From contig NZ_JAFEWF010000008.1 in the NCBI RefSeq assembly GCF_017355835.1, positions 448,076 through 512,075 of the forward strand: a DNA stretch of 64,000 nt, in the 5' to 3' direction. The notes under the pieces were generated by a model. The model saw nothing but the letters and a program-made list of their open reading frames with translations, did not search any database and was not told where the DNA came from. The position numbers and the translations under genes are program-made. The stretch comes from Desertivirga brevis. Its GTDB lineage: Bacteria; Bacteroidota; Bacteroidia; Sphingobacteriales; Sphingobacteriaceae. Below, piece after piece: positions 55,265-64,000 of the stretch (within the stretch, counting starts at the first letter, position 1; each line of letters begins with the position of its first letter).

Positions 55265-57136
55265 TTACACTATTAATATCGGTATCCCCGCATTATGCCT
55301 CACCGATTCTAGCGTGGTTCCAAAAACAAGATCGCTCAAGCCTTTATGACCATGAGAAGCCATTACCAATAAGTCAAGCTTATTCTCTTTTGCCAGCTTT
55401 GTAATAGCCTTAGCAGTATTGCCATAGCCGATCAATACGGTGGCGTCATATCCTAATTTTTGAAGACTTTGCTGATACTTCTGTACATTCTCCAGATCAC
55501 TTCTCGATTCATAATCCATAGATTTTTCACCATGGTATCGTGCACCGGCAGTTTCTACAATATGGATTAGATAATAGTGCGCGTCTTTTCGCCCTTGTAA
55601 AATTGCATGTCTAATACTGTCTTTATCCTTTTTAGTAAAATCCAGAGTAATCCCAATCTCGCGGTAATGGACCGAATGGATCTCTGTAATATCGCTGGCA
55701 TCGCCATGTGGCACCGTTAGAAGCTTTGCTTGTGAAGGTTTAAACAATGGCATCACAAGCGTATATAAAAGAAGCATGAATATTGCAAGAATTAGAGGTA
55801 GAACAAATACATAGATCCACCAGCTACCTTCAGTTTCTTTTATCCAACCATAAACTTCCTCAAAAACCAGTTTTGCATTTAATCCTATGATCACCGCTGC
55901 GCTTAACCATGCCAATACTTTCGTCCAGGTTTTAATGGCGAACTGGCCCATCAGTGTTTTATCACTGGTAAAGTGTATTAGAGGTATAATCGCAAAACCT
56001 AGCTGAAGACTAAGTACTACCTGGCTTAATACAAGAAGTTTCCCTAATGAATCTTCGCCAAAATAAAGGATTGTAAAAAACGCAGGAGCGATAGCAAGTA
56101 CACGCGTGATTAATCTTCTTAACCAAGGTTGTATGCGGAGGTTAAGATGACCTTCCATTACAATTTGGCCGGCAAGCGTCCCGGTTATAGTCGAGCTTTG
56201 ACCTGAAGCTATTAATGCTACAGCAAATAGGGTAGGAGCAAGGGAACCAAAAATCCCTTCGAGTAATTTGTAGGCATCCTGAATTTCGGCAACCTCGTAA
56301 AATCCGTTTTTATAAAAAGCAGTGGCGGCAAGGATAAGGATCGATGCGTTTACCAGGAATGCGAGATTAAGTGCAACGGTTGTATCAATAAAGTTAAACT
56401 TGAGTGCCTCCTTTATTCCGGAAGGACTTCGTTCTATTTTCCGTGTTTGTACAAGAGACGAGTGTAAGTAAAGATTATGAGGCATTACGGTAGCCCCAAT
56501 AATTCCAATAGCAATATAGAGTGCGTTTCCACTAAGAAGTGAAGGCTTAAAACCACCGACAACTTCAGCCAGTCCGGGTTTAACGATAAACATCTCTGCA
56601 AGAAAAGAAACACCCACAATGAAAACCATCGACACAATAAAGCTCTCCATCATGCGCATCCCTTTGTTCAATAGAAAGAGAAGCAGAAATGTATCGAGGA
56701 TCGTGACGGATATTCCCCAGATAAGCGGAAGTCCGAAAAGAAGGTTCAAGCCGATGGCCATACCGATGATTTCAGCCAGATCACAGGCTACTATAGCTAT
56801 TTGAGCTAGGCCATAAAGAGGAATATTAGCCCAATGAGGATAGGCATTACGAGACGCTTGCGCGAGGTCTAAACCTCTTACAATCCCCAAACGGGAACTT
56901 AGGGATTGCAACAATAAGGCAATCAGGTTCGACATTAATAATACCCAGATTAGCTGGTAGCCAAATTGACTTCCCCCGGCCAGGTCAGTGGCCCAATTAC
57001 CTGGGTCCATATAACCAACGCTGATAAGATAAGCGGGACCAATATAAGCCAGCAATTTACGCCAACCTGTTTTGCCTTTTGTATGTACCGACGAATGAAC
57101 TTCTTCTAATGACTCACTGTATTTGTCTGCAACCAT
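55265..57136 (-). CDS. mntH: NRAMP divalent metal transporter fused to a universal stress domain
   Basis: This encodes 623 residues. The N-terminal part is an NRAMP transporter with about eleven helices; the metal-binding motifs are DPGNW (Asp44, Asn47) in helix 1 and MPHNLYLHSS in helix 6. It imports Mn2+ or Fe2+ with protons. The last 140 residues form a universal stress protein domain (EIGITLDFTKKDKDSIRHAI, then LLVMASHGHKGLSDLVFGTT with the ATP-binding G-x-x-G pattern). This fusion is known in Bacteroidota. A TAGATTTG -7 box (57154-57161) and a DtxR-like operator lie upstream. It shares that operator with the TonB receptor at 52254. Confidence 0.93.
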   Translation of the reverse strand: MVADKYSESLEEVHSSVHTKGKTGWRKLLAYIGPAYLISVGYMDPGNWATDLAGGSQFGYQLIWVLLMSNLIALLLQSLSSRLGIVRGLDLAQASRNAYPHWANIPLYGLAQIAIVACDLAEIIGMAIGLNLLFGLPLIWGISVTILDTFLLLFLLNKGMRMMESFIVSMVFIVGVSFLAEMFIVKPGLAEVVGGFKPSLLSGNALYIAIGIIGATVMPHNLYLHSSLVQTRKIERSPSGIKEALKFNFIDTTVALNLAFLVNASILILAATAFYKNGFYEVAEIQDAYKLLEGIFGSLAPTLFAVALIASGQSSTITGTLAGQIVMEGHLNLRIQPWLRRLITRVLAIAPAFFTILYFGEDSLGKLLVLSQVVLSLQLGFAIIPLIHFTSDKTLMGQFAIKTWTKVLAWLSAAVIIGLNAKLVFEEVYGWIKETEGSWWIYVFVLPLILAIFMLLLYTLVMPLFKPSQAKLLTVPHGDASDITEIHSVHYREIGITLDFTKKDKDSIRHAILQGRKDAHYYLIHIVETAGARYHGEKSMDYESRSDLENVQKYQQSLQKLGYDATVLIGYGNTAKAITKLAKENKLDLLVMASHGHKGLSDLVFGTTLESVRHNAGIPILIV

Positions 57137-57153
57137 GGATGTTACGTGTTTTG

Positions 57154-57161
57154 CAAATCTA
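57154..57161 (-). promoter_or_regulatory. -7 box of the NRAMP gene
   Basis: TAGATTTG on the minus strand matches TAnnTTTG and is 17 bases before the ATG. The expected -33 region coincides with the operator at 57171-57184, although the TTG there is closer than the usual 19-20 bases. Confidence 0.6.
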
Positions 57162-57170
57162 ATAATTAAA

Positions 57171-57184
57171 TTAGGTCAATCTAA
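57171..57184. promoter_or_regulatory. Putative DtxR/MntR operator upstream of the NRAMP gene
   Basis: The palindrome TTAGGTCAATCTAA has arms TTAGGT and ATCTAA, which are identical to those of the site at 52199-52212. It covers the -33 region of the NRAMP promoter. The same arms also occur in everted form at 57157-57176, which may extend the binding region. Confidence 0.7.
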
Positions 57185-57237
57185 CAATAAGAGAAGTTTT
57201 TAAATTGTTTTATTTTGGCGTCTTAAAATCGACTCCC

Positions 57238-57708
57238 ATGTCTTATCAACCCGACAAAATTGACCTTCAGATATTGAAGATACTGCAGGAAAACGGACGG
57301 ATTACCAACCTTCAGTTATCTAATATGATAGGGCTTTCGCCTGCGCCTACATTGGAACGCGTACGAAAGCTGGAAAATTCAGGAGTGATAAAGAATTACC
57401 ACGCCGTAATCGACGAAGAAGAGCTAGGCCTCGGCATTAAAACGTTTATTCAGGTTCAGCTTGATTTTCATAAAAGTAATACCATTCAAACCTTTGCCGA
57501 CGAGGTGAGGGAAATTAAGGAAGTTGTGGAATGTCATCACGTGACGGGTGGTTGTGACTTCATCCTTAAAGTCTACGTGAAGGATATCAAAGCTTATGAG
57601 AAGTTAATCATGGAAAAGATCAGCAACATCAGTGTGGTGAAAACTTTTCAGACCATGATGATCCTCTCCACCAGCAAACAGGACCCGGTGATGCCACTGG
57701 ATTATTAG
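57238..57708 (+). CDS. Lrp/AsnC-family transcriptional regulator
   Basis: This encodes 156 residues from the ATG at 57238 (MSYQPDKIDLQILKILQENG); a start 11 codons upstream is less likely. It has an N-terminal HTH (LQLSNMIGLSPAPTLERVRK) and a C-terminal RAM domain (VECHHVTGGCDFILKVYVKD). Such proteins sense amino acids or related metabolites as octamers. It is transcribed divergently from the NRAMP gene, 101 bases apart, so the shared gap could hold sites for both regulators. Confidence 0.93.
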   Translation: MSYQPDKIDLQILKILQENGRITNLQLSNMIGLSPAPTLERVRKLENSGVIKNYHAVIDEEELGLGIKTFIQVQLDFHKSNTIQTFADEVREIKEVVECHHVTGGCDFILKVYVKDIKAYEKLIMEKISNISVVKTFQTMMILSTSKQDPVMPLDY

Positions 57709-57778
57709 TGTAACTAAATCTGGCAATAATACTTGAGACATTAGTATTAATCCCGGATATTTTGCATTTCCAATTGGT

Positions 57779-57818
57779 CAAAAAAATAGGGCAACAGTGT
57801 GAACCACTATTGCCCTAT
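57779..57818 (-). terminator. Terminator of the pectin cassette
   Basis: ATAGGGCAA and TTGCCCTAT form a nine-pair stem with extra inner AGTG/CACT pairing. Seven T residues follow on the minus strand. It lies 17 bases after the GH43 stop. Confidence 0.9.
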
Positions 57819-57835
57819 CTATTAACCTTAATGAA

Positions 57836-59491
57836 TTATTTAACTGGCTCTACTCTGAACCAATCAAAGTCTGCATAGCCTGAGTCATTAGTTTGGGCGT
57901 CACGAGTAGCAAATAGTCCGACTTTTGCTCCTTTCCATCTTCCTACTTCAGCCTGGAATTCATCTCCAACCTCCGTAAATTGGTTGCCGTCCAGGCTGTA
58001 GCTGAACCGGCACTTAGCTCCGGCGGTTACTTTTACCCGGAAGTAAACAGGCAGCTTTTTATTATCCAGTTTGCTGATTACTTTTTCGTCCTCTTGCTTA
58101 CCTTTTACAGCATCTTTGCCCAGTGTGTAAACAAGATAAACGCCGTCTTTCCTGCTTTTCAACGCAAGGTTGGCATAGCTGAAGCCCATTATAGTTAGTC
58201 CCGCCTTTTCATTCTCAAGCTTTTCATTGGGAGTGAATTCCATTTTAGTAGTGACCATAAAATTATCGGCAGGGAACTTCTGTAGCAATACATTTGGCGA
58301 TTCCCACAGGTTTCTTGAGTCTTCAGGAGCCTTGTCTGTGAAAAGTCTTAACGCGCCTTTTCCCGGGTTTGTAAACACCCATGTTGACTTTGGATTAGCT
58401 TGCCACTGCCATTGCAATCCTAATTTCACGCCGTTAAATTCGTCACTTTCTGGCGGCGTGGCAATAGGATATACTTTCCCGCCAACATTTGGCTTTTTAT
58501 AGGTAAGAACAGGATCTCCGGTTCCGTCTCCATCAGCATCCACACCAATCACTGGCCAGTCATTGATCCATTTCATCGGATTTAGATGCACCAACCGGCC
58601 ATAGGCTTCCTTATCCTGGAAGTGAAGGAACCAGTCTTCTCCCGTTTGTGTAGTTACCCATGCACCCTGATGTGGGCCGTTCACTGTACTTTTTCCCTGT
58701 GCCATTACAACTTTACGCTCGTAGGGGCCATAAATGTTCTTTGATCTTAGCGCAAGCTGCCATCCGGTAGGTACACCACCCGCAGGAGCGAAGATGTAGT
58801 AATATCCATTGCGTTTATAGAATTTCGGACCTTCAATGGTTACATCAATCTCGTGACCATCATAAACTAAAACACTTTCATCAATTGATTTAGTGCCCTC
58901 AGCATTCAACTGGCGTACAGCAATAACGCTCTTAACTCCCGCTCGACTTCCAGCATAGGCATGAACCAGATATACTTTACCGTCTTCGTCCCATAGCGGA
59001 CAAGGATCTATTAAGCCTTTTCCCTCTGCAACCATTACAGGGGCCGACCATGGTCCTGCAGGATTTTTTGCTTTTACCAGGTAAATTCCAAAATCTGGAT
59101 CAGGATAGTAAATGTAATACTCGCCTTTATGATACCGGATGGATGGAGCCCATACACCCTCTCCATGTCTGCTTTTCATAAAGTGCTCAAAAGGTGGTTG
59201 TCTCAAAAGAGCATGACCGATGAGAGTCCAGTTTACGAGGTCTTTTGAATGCAGAATAGGTAATCCAGGGATATCTTCGAACGAGGAAGAAGTTAGATAA
59301 TAATCGTCACCAACACGAATGGCATCAGGATCTGAGTAATCAGCATTTAGAATAGGATTCTTGTAGGTTCCATTTCCCTGGTCTGCTACCCATACTTTTG
59401 ATACATAATTTGGTTTACTGGTCTGAGCGTAAAGCCCTAGTCCCGCAACCGCTAGTGTACCTGTTAGAAGGAAGTTTTTAAGGTTGTTCAT
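57836..59491 (-). CDS. GH43 arabinofuranosidase/xylosidase of the pectin cassette
   Basis: This 551-residue secreted enzyme has a signal peptide ending LYAQ. Propeller motifs are the Asp base in ADYSDPDAIRVGDDYY, the second Asp in GLIDPCPLWDEDGK and the Glu acid in TIEGPKFYKRNG. The C-terminal 200 residues form a concanavalin-like sandwich (YADFDWFRVEPVK at the end). It resembles GH43 subfamily 12. It lies 18 bases after a pectate lyase and a rhamnogalacturonan acetylesterase is further upstream. The likely substrate is therefore arabinose side chains of pectin, rather than xylan. Confidence 0.9.
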   Translation of the reverse strand: MNNLKNFLLTGTLAVAGLGLYAQTSKPNYVSKVWVADQGNGTYKNPILNADYSDPDAIRVGDDYYLTSSSFEDIPGLPILHSKDLVNWTLIGHALLRQPPFEHFMKSRHGEGVWAPSIRYHKGEYYIYYPDPDFGIYLVKAKNPAGPWSAPVMVAEGKGLIDPCPLWDEDGKVYLVHAYAGSRAGVKSVIAVRQLNAEGTKSIDESVLVYDGHEIDVTIEGPKFYKRNGYYYIFAPAGGVPTGWQLALRSKNIYGPYERKVVMAQGKSTVNGPHQGAWVTTQTGEDWFLHFQDKEAYGRLVHLNPMKWINDWPVIGVDADGDGTGDPVLTYKKPNVGGKVYPIATPPESDEFNGVKLGLQWQWQANPKSTWVFTNPGKGALRLFTDKAPEDSRNLWESPNVLLQKFPADNFMVTTKMEFTPNEKLENEKAGLTIMGFSYANLALKSRKDGVYLVYTLGKDAVKGKQEDEKVISKLDNKKLPVYFRVKVTAGAKCRFSYSLDGNQFTEVGDEFQAEVGRWKGAKVGLFATRDAQTNDSGYADFDWFRVEPVK

Positions 59492-59509
59492 CTGTGTGCT
59501 AGAGTGGTA

Positions 59510-60949
59510 TTATTTTATACTGTTTATATATACTTCAATGTTGTCATAAGCGGTACTAAGATCTTTTCCGTTAGCATTTGGCGTATTAGGATTAAGACCT
59601 TTCGCTATTTCCCATGCATCGGGCATCCCATCTCCATCGGTATCCGTTGGGGGAGTGGTTTGTTTAAGAATTGGCCAACCGCCAACGTCAGTCTGCGAAT
59701 CAATAATTCCGCGAAGTCCCGTTTTCAATCCACTATAAGTGGCAGTGCCATTTCTTACTTCATTAACTACTCGCGAGTCAATTTCATCCCGTTTATAGCT
59801 TGCACCAGCAGAGTCAAGTACGGCGTTGTATGCTTGTTCTGCCGTATAAGAAGTGATGCCGGCAAAGTCAAAGGCAGTTGTTCTTCTTGCCGCAGTTGTA
59901 TTTACTCCGGCATCTAAATTAACGCCTCCATTCCAGTTATCGGCACTTACGGTAGTATTCCCAAATACGTAATTGCCATTGATGAAGAAAGTACCATAAC
60001 CCGGACTGTAAGCTGACAAATTCGTAGTTTCCATCGAAATTTGCATAATACGCCTGTTTCTTGAAGAGGGAGTTGCAGGGCCTGGTTTATAATAATTATT
60101 AACGATATTATATTGACCGTTTTCTCCTCCATATGCGCTATTTCCGCTCCAGTTATAGATCACATTGTTCCTGTAATCCACCCGGTCTTTCCCTACAGGA
60201 CTTACCCCTGTTCCAGTCCTGAATCCGCCGTCGAACCTCGGATTCCTGCTATTATGATGTGCGAGCAAATTATGATGGAAGGTAGCTCCATTACCGCCCC
60301 AAATTCCTCCATATCCATGGTCGTCTTTCCCGTGAAAAGATTTGTTCAAACTTTCTGCAAGGATACACCACTGCATCGTGAAATTTCTATTTGCATAGAA
60401 CGACGCACACTCATCAATAGACCAACTCATAGAGCAATGATCAATGATAATGTTTTGATGATATCTTCCCCAAAACGCATCTTGCTCATACTGCGTTAGA
60501 TCCCCCAATCGGAACCTGAGATAGCGTACTATTACATTATCCGCATCAATATTAACATCGTAATTCTGAATGCATATACCGTCACCGGGAGCAGTTTGCC
60601 CGGCTATAGTTACATTACCGTTCTTTATCTGAAGGCGACTCTTAAGAACAATATTACCCGAAACTTTAAATAGAATTATCCTCGCACCTGTTTGATTTAT
60701 AGCATAACGTAGCGTTCCCTGCTCAGGTCCGTCTTCTAAAGTTGTTACATAAATAACTCTGCCACCACGTCCGCCTGTCGTTTCTTTTCCAAATCCTTCA
60801 GCTCCTGGAAATGCTAAAGCTGTTTCATCAACAGGCCTAACCTTTGGAACTATTTCCGGTTCCTTTTCTGCTACTGCGCTTTTTTTTGAGCACGCAGTCA
60901 ACGTGCAAATTCCTAAGATAGCTGCGAACACTCCGACCTTATTGCCCAT
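59510..60949 (-). CDS. PL1-type pectate lyase lipoprotein
   Basis: This 479-residue lipoprotein has a lipobox (ICTLTAC). The parallel beta-helix of polysaccharide lyase family 1 is seen from FPGAEGFGKETTGGRGG through TLRYAINQTGARII, IIDHCSMSWSIDECAS and HNLLAHHNSRNPRFDGG, with NNVIYNWSG after it. Active-site Arg and Ca-binding Asp/Glu residues are plausible but were not placed by eye. The C-terminus has a Ca-binding dockerin-like or linker region (PTDTDGDGMPDAWEIAKGL). It would cleave homogalacturonan by beta-elimination at the cell surface. Confidence 0.92.
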   Translation of the reverse strand: MGNKVGVFAAILGICTLTACSKKSAVAEKEPEIVPKVRPVDETALAFPGAEGFGKETTGGRGGRVIYVTTLEDGPEQGTLRYAINQTGARIILFKVSGNIVLKSRLQIKNGNVTIAGQTAPGDGICIQNYDVNIDADNVIVRYLRFRLGDLTQYEQDAFWGRYHQNIIIDHCSMSWSIDECASFYANRNFTMQWCILAESLNKSFHGKDDHGYGGIWGGNGATFHHNLLAHHNSRNPRFDGGFRTGTGVSPVGKDRVDYRNNVIYNWSGNSAYGGENGQYNIVNNYYKPGPATPSSRNRRIMQISMETTNLSAYSPGYGTFFINGNYVFGNTTVSADNWNGGVNLDAGVNTTAARRTTAFDFAGITSYTAEQAYNAVLDSAGASYKRDEIDSRVVNEVRNGTATYSGLKTGLRGIIDSQTDVGGWPILKQTTPPTDTDGDGMPDAWEIAKGLNPNTPNANGKDLSTAYDNIEVYINSIK

Positions 60950-61032
60950 ATTTCCCTCTCTTTATACTGTTTTTGACTTTGTTTACTTGTATTCGCTTTA
61001 GGCTTTAAAGACCTTGTTCGCTTACATCCCGA

Positions 61033-61779
61033 CTATTTAGTTTTCAATTTCTTAATAAGACCAAGTTTTTGCTCTTTTATACCCTCAACCACTAGTTCGG
61101 CCATCGTTTGTGCGCCGTAAGGACTGAAATGCGTATCGTCTTTTTTTCCTTTAGGATAGTTAACATGCCCGGAGTCGACATAATTGAAGAGGGATTTTGC
61201 TTTTTCTTCGCCCAGACTAAGGATAAGCCTTTCGGTTTTTTTATGCATATCAATTAAAGGGACATTTAGAGAATCAGCAACCCGGCGGGTTACAGCAGGA
61301 TACCCAACATGCGAATCTTGAAACACTCCGTTTATAAAAGATCTTCTCATTACAGGTGTAAGAAGGATAGGATTAGCTTTTTTTGAACGCGTTTCATTTA
61401 CATATTTAATGAGGTTGATCTTAAACTCCTCCAACGTTGTACCGGTTCCTGGTTTGTTGATCTTCTCGTCGTTGTGGCCAAACTCTATAAAAACATAGTC
61501 GCCTGCCTTTAACTGATCAACGATTGGCTGCCACCTGTTTTCCGTAAGGAAGGATTTAGTGCTCCTACCGTTTAAAGCTCTATTATCAATCAGAACATCG
61601 TTATTAAAGAAATTCTGCAGCTTCATGCCCCATCCCGTTTCCGGGTAAAACTTTGCCTCCTTGTTAGCAGCAGTCGAATCTCCGATAATGTAAAGCGTAA
61701 TTTTATCTTTTTTTAGTAGAAAAGAGCTTAAAAGAATAAGTAAGGAAAATAGGCTTCCTTTTAGGGCAAAAGCTTTCAT
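61033..61779 (-). CDS. CE12-type rhamnogalacturonan acetylesterase (SGNH hydrolase)
   Basis: This 248-residue secreted esterase has a signal peptide at about 1-23. SGNH blocks are present: the nucleophile Ser in IIGDSTAANK, Gly in ALNGRSTKSF, Asn in FIEFGHNDEK and the catalytic Asp/His in DDTHFSPYGA. It removes acetyl groups from the rhamnogalacturonan backbone. It is the first gene of the minus-strand CE12-PL1-GH43 cassette, 83 bases before the lyase. Confidence 0.92.
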   Translation of the reverse strand: MKAFALKGSLFSLLILLSSFLLKKDKITLYIIGDSTAANKEAKFYPETGWGMKLQNFFNNDVLIDNRALNGRSTKSFLTENRWQPIVDQLKAGDYVFIEFGHNDEKINKPGTGTTLEEFKINLIKYVNETRSKKANPILLTPVMRRSFINGVFQDSHVGYPAVTRRVADSLNVPLIDMHKKTERLILSLGEEKAKSLFNYVDSGHVNYPKGKKDDTHFSPYGAQTMAELVVEGIKEQKLGLIKKLKTK

Positions 61780-62596
61780 TTAATAAATATTAGTATAAAT
61801 GATTAATAAAATGGTTGTTTGAAGGGAAGTACCCTACGCAAGATTATGAACAATTTTAATGACATACTATTGTATGCCTATAATTTTTTATGCAAACGTT
61901 CCCGTGTCTGTGTTAGTGGAATTGTTTGGTAACAATTGAGTTGGATTAGGTTCTTTATTATAGTGGCCCGTAATGTTATAAAGTAACACTAGATAAACTT
62001 CCATTAATAGTTGTTTTCCTGTTAGCTTTCTAATTTTTCTCCTATGGTATATTATTATGAAAATTAAGATCACAACAATCTAAAATGGCCACACGGAAAT
62101 TATACCAAAAAATATCGAGACAAGGAGATCAAGTCCTTCGGCGATAGATGTTTTTCGAAAACTGGACAGCGAAGGCGGGAAGTTGTATCGCATGGCTATT
62201 TATCTTTACTCAGGTAACGGCTACAGCAAAGAAAATTCCAACAGCACAAATGTAAGGAAGTCAAAAAGCATTTTTACCAAAGAAACCGGCCCTTGCGGCG
62301 TTTTGCGGAGAATTGCGGGTATTTGCGGCCAGATGCGGAAGGATGGGTACTTTCTTCGGGGAGTGTTCGGGTAAAGGGGGTACTTTGTTCGGAAAATTGG
62401 GGGGCTTTCCCGAAGCTGCCTCGAACCTTTCCCGAATCTGACCCCTTTCTGACTGGCTGGAAATGTCCAGCTGCCAGGATTTTTAAATTCTTGTTCAGGC
62501 TTTAGTGAGTTTTGGCTGAGAACCTTCTTCCTATATGCTTCCTACCCCCTTCGGATCTGGTGCGGTCTGCTTCCGTTCAGTTGCTTATCAGTTGCC

Positions 62597-62625
62597 GATA
62601 ACGTGCGGTTTCAGCGCACGATATC
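62597..62625. repeat. Perfect-stem hairpin in the non-coding region
   Basis: CGTGCG pairs with CGCACG, extended by GATA/TATC across one A-A mismatch, with a seven-base loop. There is no T tract, so it is not an obvious terminator. Confidence 0.65.
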
Positions 62626-62850
62626 TGCAGATGATCGGAAGCTGATGGCTAGAGATCCGAAGCAGTACAAAAGCAGGTAGGGATTTGCTGCTAATTTTCC
62701 GGAAAAACCTCCATGAACAGAAGCTCACAACGGCGGATAAAAGTTTTTGAAGGTTCTTCTGGGCAAATGTAAAACAACCAGACATTCAAGAAAATCGATG
62801 GCGGTATCTGGCGGCGAAATGGCGGCACTTGGCGGTGAAGTGATGACAAT

Positions 62851-62869
62851 CCACTCACTTGGCGAGTGG
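62851..62869. repeat. Short hairpin
   Basis: CCACTC pairs with GAGTGG over six pairs with a seven-base loop. It directly precedes the larger inverted repeat starting at 62870. Confidence 0.55.
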
Positions 62870-62947
62870 TTTCTTCAGCTCTTGTTCAGTCCTTCTTTAG
62901 TTCTTGTTCAGTTCAAACCCCGTTTCCGGCCTGTTTAGCTGAAGAAA
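62870..62947. repeat. 11-bp inverted repeat flanking CTTGTTCAG words
   Basis: TTTCTTCAGCT (62870-62880) and AGCTGAAGAAA (62937-62947) are perfect reverse complements around a 56-base loop that contains CTTGTTCAG twice. The reverse word CTGAACAA follows at 62972. The layout could be a structured RNA or a protein-binding array. Confidence 0.6.
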
Positions 62948-63325
62948 GGGTAACCAAGGTATGAGCGAGAACTGAACAAAGGGGGGGAGAATGTGCAGGT
63001 TAAGCTGGTCTTCTTTCTGAAAGATTAGGTATGAAGTGTACCAATTAGCGGATTTGATACTTCTTTGCCTTCAACAATTCCGGCAAAGACATTTCTCATG
63101 AATACCAAAGGCATAGATAGTGCGTAGATGAAGCACAGATAAAGCATAGATAGTCCGATGGAAAGCACTAAATTGAAAAGAATAAAAAAGAAAGGATATA
63201 TGATACTAAAGGACAAAATCCCCTCGTTTAGGAATAGGTTTTACAGGAATGGGAGATCTGCTGAGGGGAAAACCAACACTAACACGCAGATCATCAACTT
63301 GTTTTAAACTATTTTAAAAAACAGC

Positions 63326-63356
63326 TTGACGGCTAAAGAAAAAACTCCCACCTTTG
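63326..63356 (+). promoter_or_regulatory. rRNA promoter P1
   Basis: TTG (63326-63328), 20 bases, then CACCTTTG (63349-63356), followed by CAGTCCC. It matches the Bacteroidota -33/-7 pattern. Confidence 0.78.
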
Positions 63357-63459
63357 CAGTCCCAAAACGAACAGGACTGGGTAAAACGGAAGAGCGCAAG
63401 GCTTACCGGAGTTGAAAGAAGAGAGAAAAAAGAAGGCAAAAAGAATTTTAAAATAGTTC

Positions 63460-63490
63460 TTGCCAAATTAAAAAAAGATTCTCACCTTTG
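63460..63490 (+). promoter_or_regulatory. rRNA promoter P2
   Basis: TTG (63460-63462), 20 bases, then CACCTTTG (63483-63490), followed by CAGTCCC. It has the same spacing and start sequence as P1, 134 bases downstream of it. Confidence 0.78.
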
Positions 63491-63594
63491 CAGTCCCGAA
63501 ACGGGGAGGTTTGAAAGCAAAAGCAAAACGCTTTAACGCTACTGAAAACCAGCAAAGAGCAAATGAAAACGAAGAAAAAAATCTTCAAATAAAT

Positions 63595-63625
63595 TTGCAG
63601 AGAAACAAAAAACTTCTCATCTTTG
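63595..63625 (+). promoter_or_regulatory. rRNA promoter P3
   Basis: TTG (63595-63597), 20 bases, then CATCTTTG (63618-63625), followed by CAGTCCC. It lies 135 bases after P2 and about 300 bases before 16S. Confidence 0.75.
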
Positions 63626-63922
63626 CAGTCCCAAACAAAAAGGGTCGCCGAAGCGCAACGCAGAAAGCGAAAATTGAAAAAGTAAAATCAGTGAAATCGC
63701 CAGGTCAAATCGGTGAAATCATTTGAAAATAAAGCTGAACCGAGATGGAGAGGCGCAAAAGTTCTTAAAAAGAAATAATCATGTAGCATAACGGGAAGGA
63801 AACTTTTCGTTAGAAAATTTATCCAAAATCAATTCCCTCGGATAGACAAAATAACCGAAGCAATTCGGAAAACAACGATTCTATTTGAGATATAATAGGG
63901 TCAGAGAAACAAACATTCATTA

Positions 63923-64000
<78 letters not shown>

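Larger units (their letters stand above)
61780..63320. other. Long non-coding region upstream of the rRNA operon
   Basis: About 1.5 kb carry no credible gene; short open frames have no protein-like composition. The stretch 62280-62470 is richer in G and C, with repeated TGCGG words, and 62795-62840 repeats GGCGG. Clear hairpins lie at 62597-62625 and 62851-62869, and an 11-bp inverted repeat spans 62870-62947. The word CTTGTTCAG recurs at 62490, 62881 and 62903. Its function is unknown. Confidence 0.7.

Noticed and set aside
61888..63216. Several open frames of 61-70 residues on either strand
   Set aside because: They lack start context and plausible amino-acid composition, and overlap hairpins and G-rich repeats.

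Overview
The window looks like a chromosomal segment of a Bacteroidota bacterium, probably Sphingobacteriaceae (Pedobacter-like). The reasons are paired SusC/SusD transporters, a hybrid two-component regulator, Bacteroidota-type promoters (TTG, about 20 bases, then TAnnTTTG), many lipoproteins with LSSC-type lipoboxes, and a 16S rRNA 5' end at the right edge that begins in the Bacteroidota manner. Base composition is moderately AT-rich. The genus is inferred from gene content only.

Positions 1-2044 are the tail of one xylan-type (Xus) cluster: the end of a XusE-like lipoprotein and a GH10-fold lipoprotein that has lost both catalytic glutamates. Positions 2185-9280 hold a tight four-gene outer-membrane cassette: a small secreted protein, an STN-type TonB receptor, a DUF4249 lipoprotein and an MG2/plug-domain protein. 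A SusR/XylR-like hybrid histidine kinase (9427-13464) then precedes a complete xusABCDE-xyn10 operon (13981-26965), whose GH10 xylanase keeps its catalytic residues and carries inserted carbohydrate-binding modules. A minus-strand accessory operon (33890 down to 27392) adds GH43, GH127/146 and two CE1-type esterases, the last of them frameshifted; a divergent GH43 follows at 34222. Together these genes could import and debranch arabinoxylan.

Positions 36259-52161 are mostly housekeeping: DUF1801, DUF2200, tRNA-His, a dicarboxylate symporter, an ECF sigma factor with a membrane partner, rpmH-rnpA-yidD-tsaB, a DUF3352/DUF5723 set, DUF423, priA, pcm and smpB. A metal-homeostasis island follows at 51505-57136: a DtxR/MntR-type regulator, a TonB receptor and an NRAMP transporter fused to a universal stress domain. 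The receptor and transporter promoters share a 14-bp palindrome. Between them lies a non-coding block of roughly 115-bp tandem repeats.

An Lrp regulator and a pectin cassette (CE12, PL1, GH43 on the minus strand) lead to a 2.1-kb non-coding region with hairpins. It ends in three evenly spaced tandem promoters that drive the rRNA operon starting at about 63923. The most notable observations are the catalytically dead GH10, the shared metal-regulator operator, the frameshifted esterase, the repeat block and the triple rRNA promoter.
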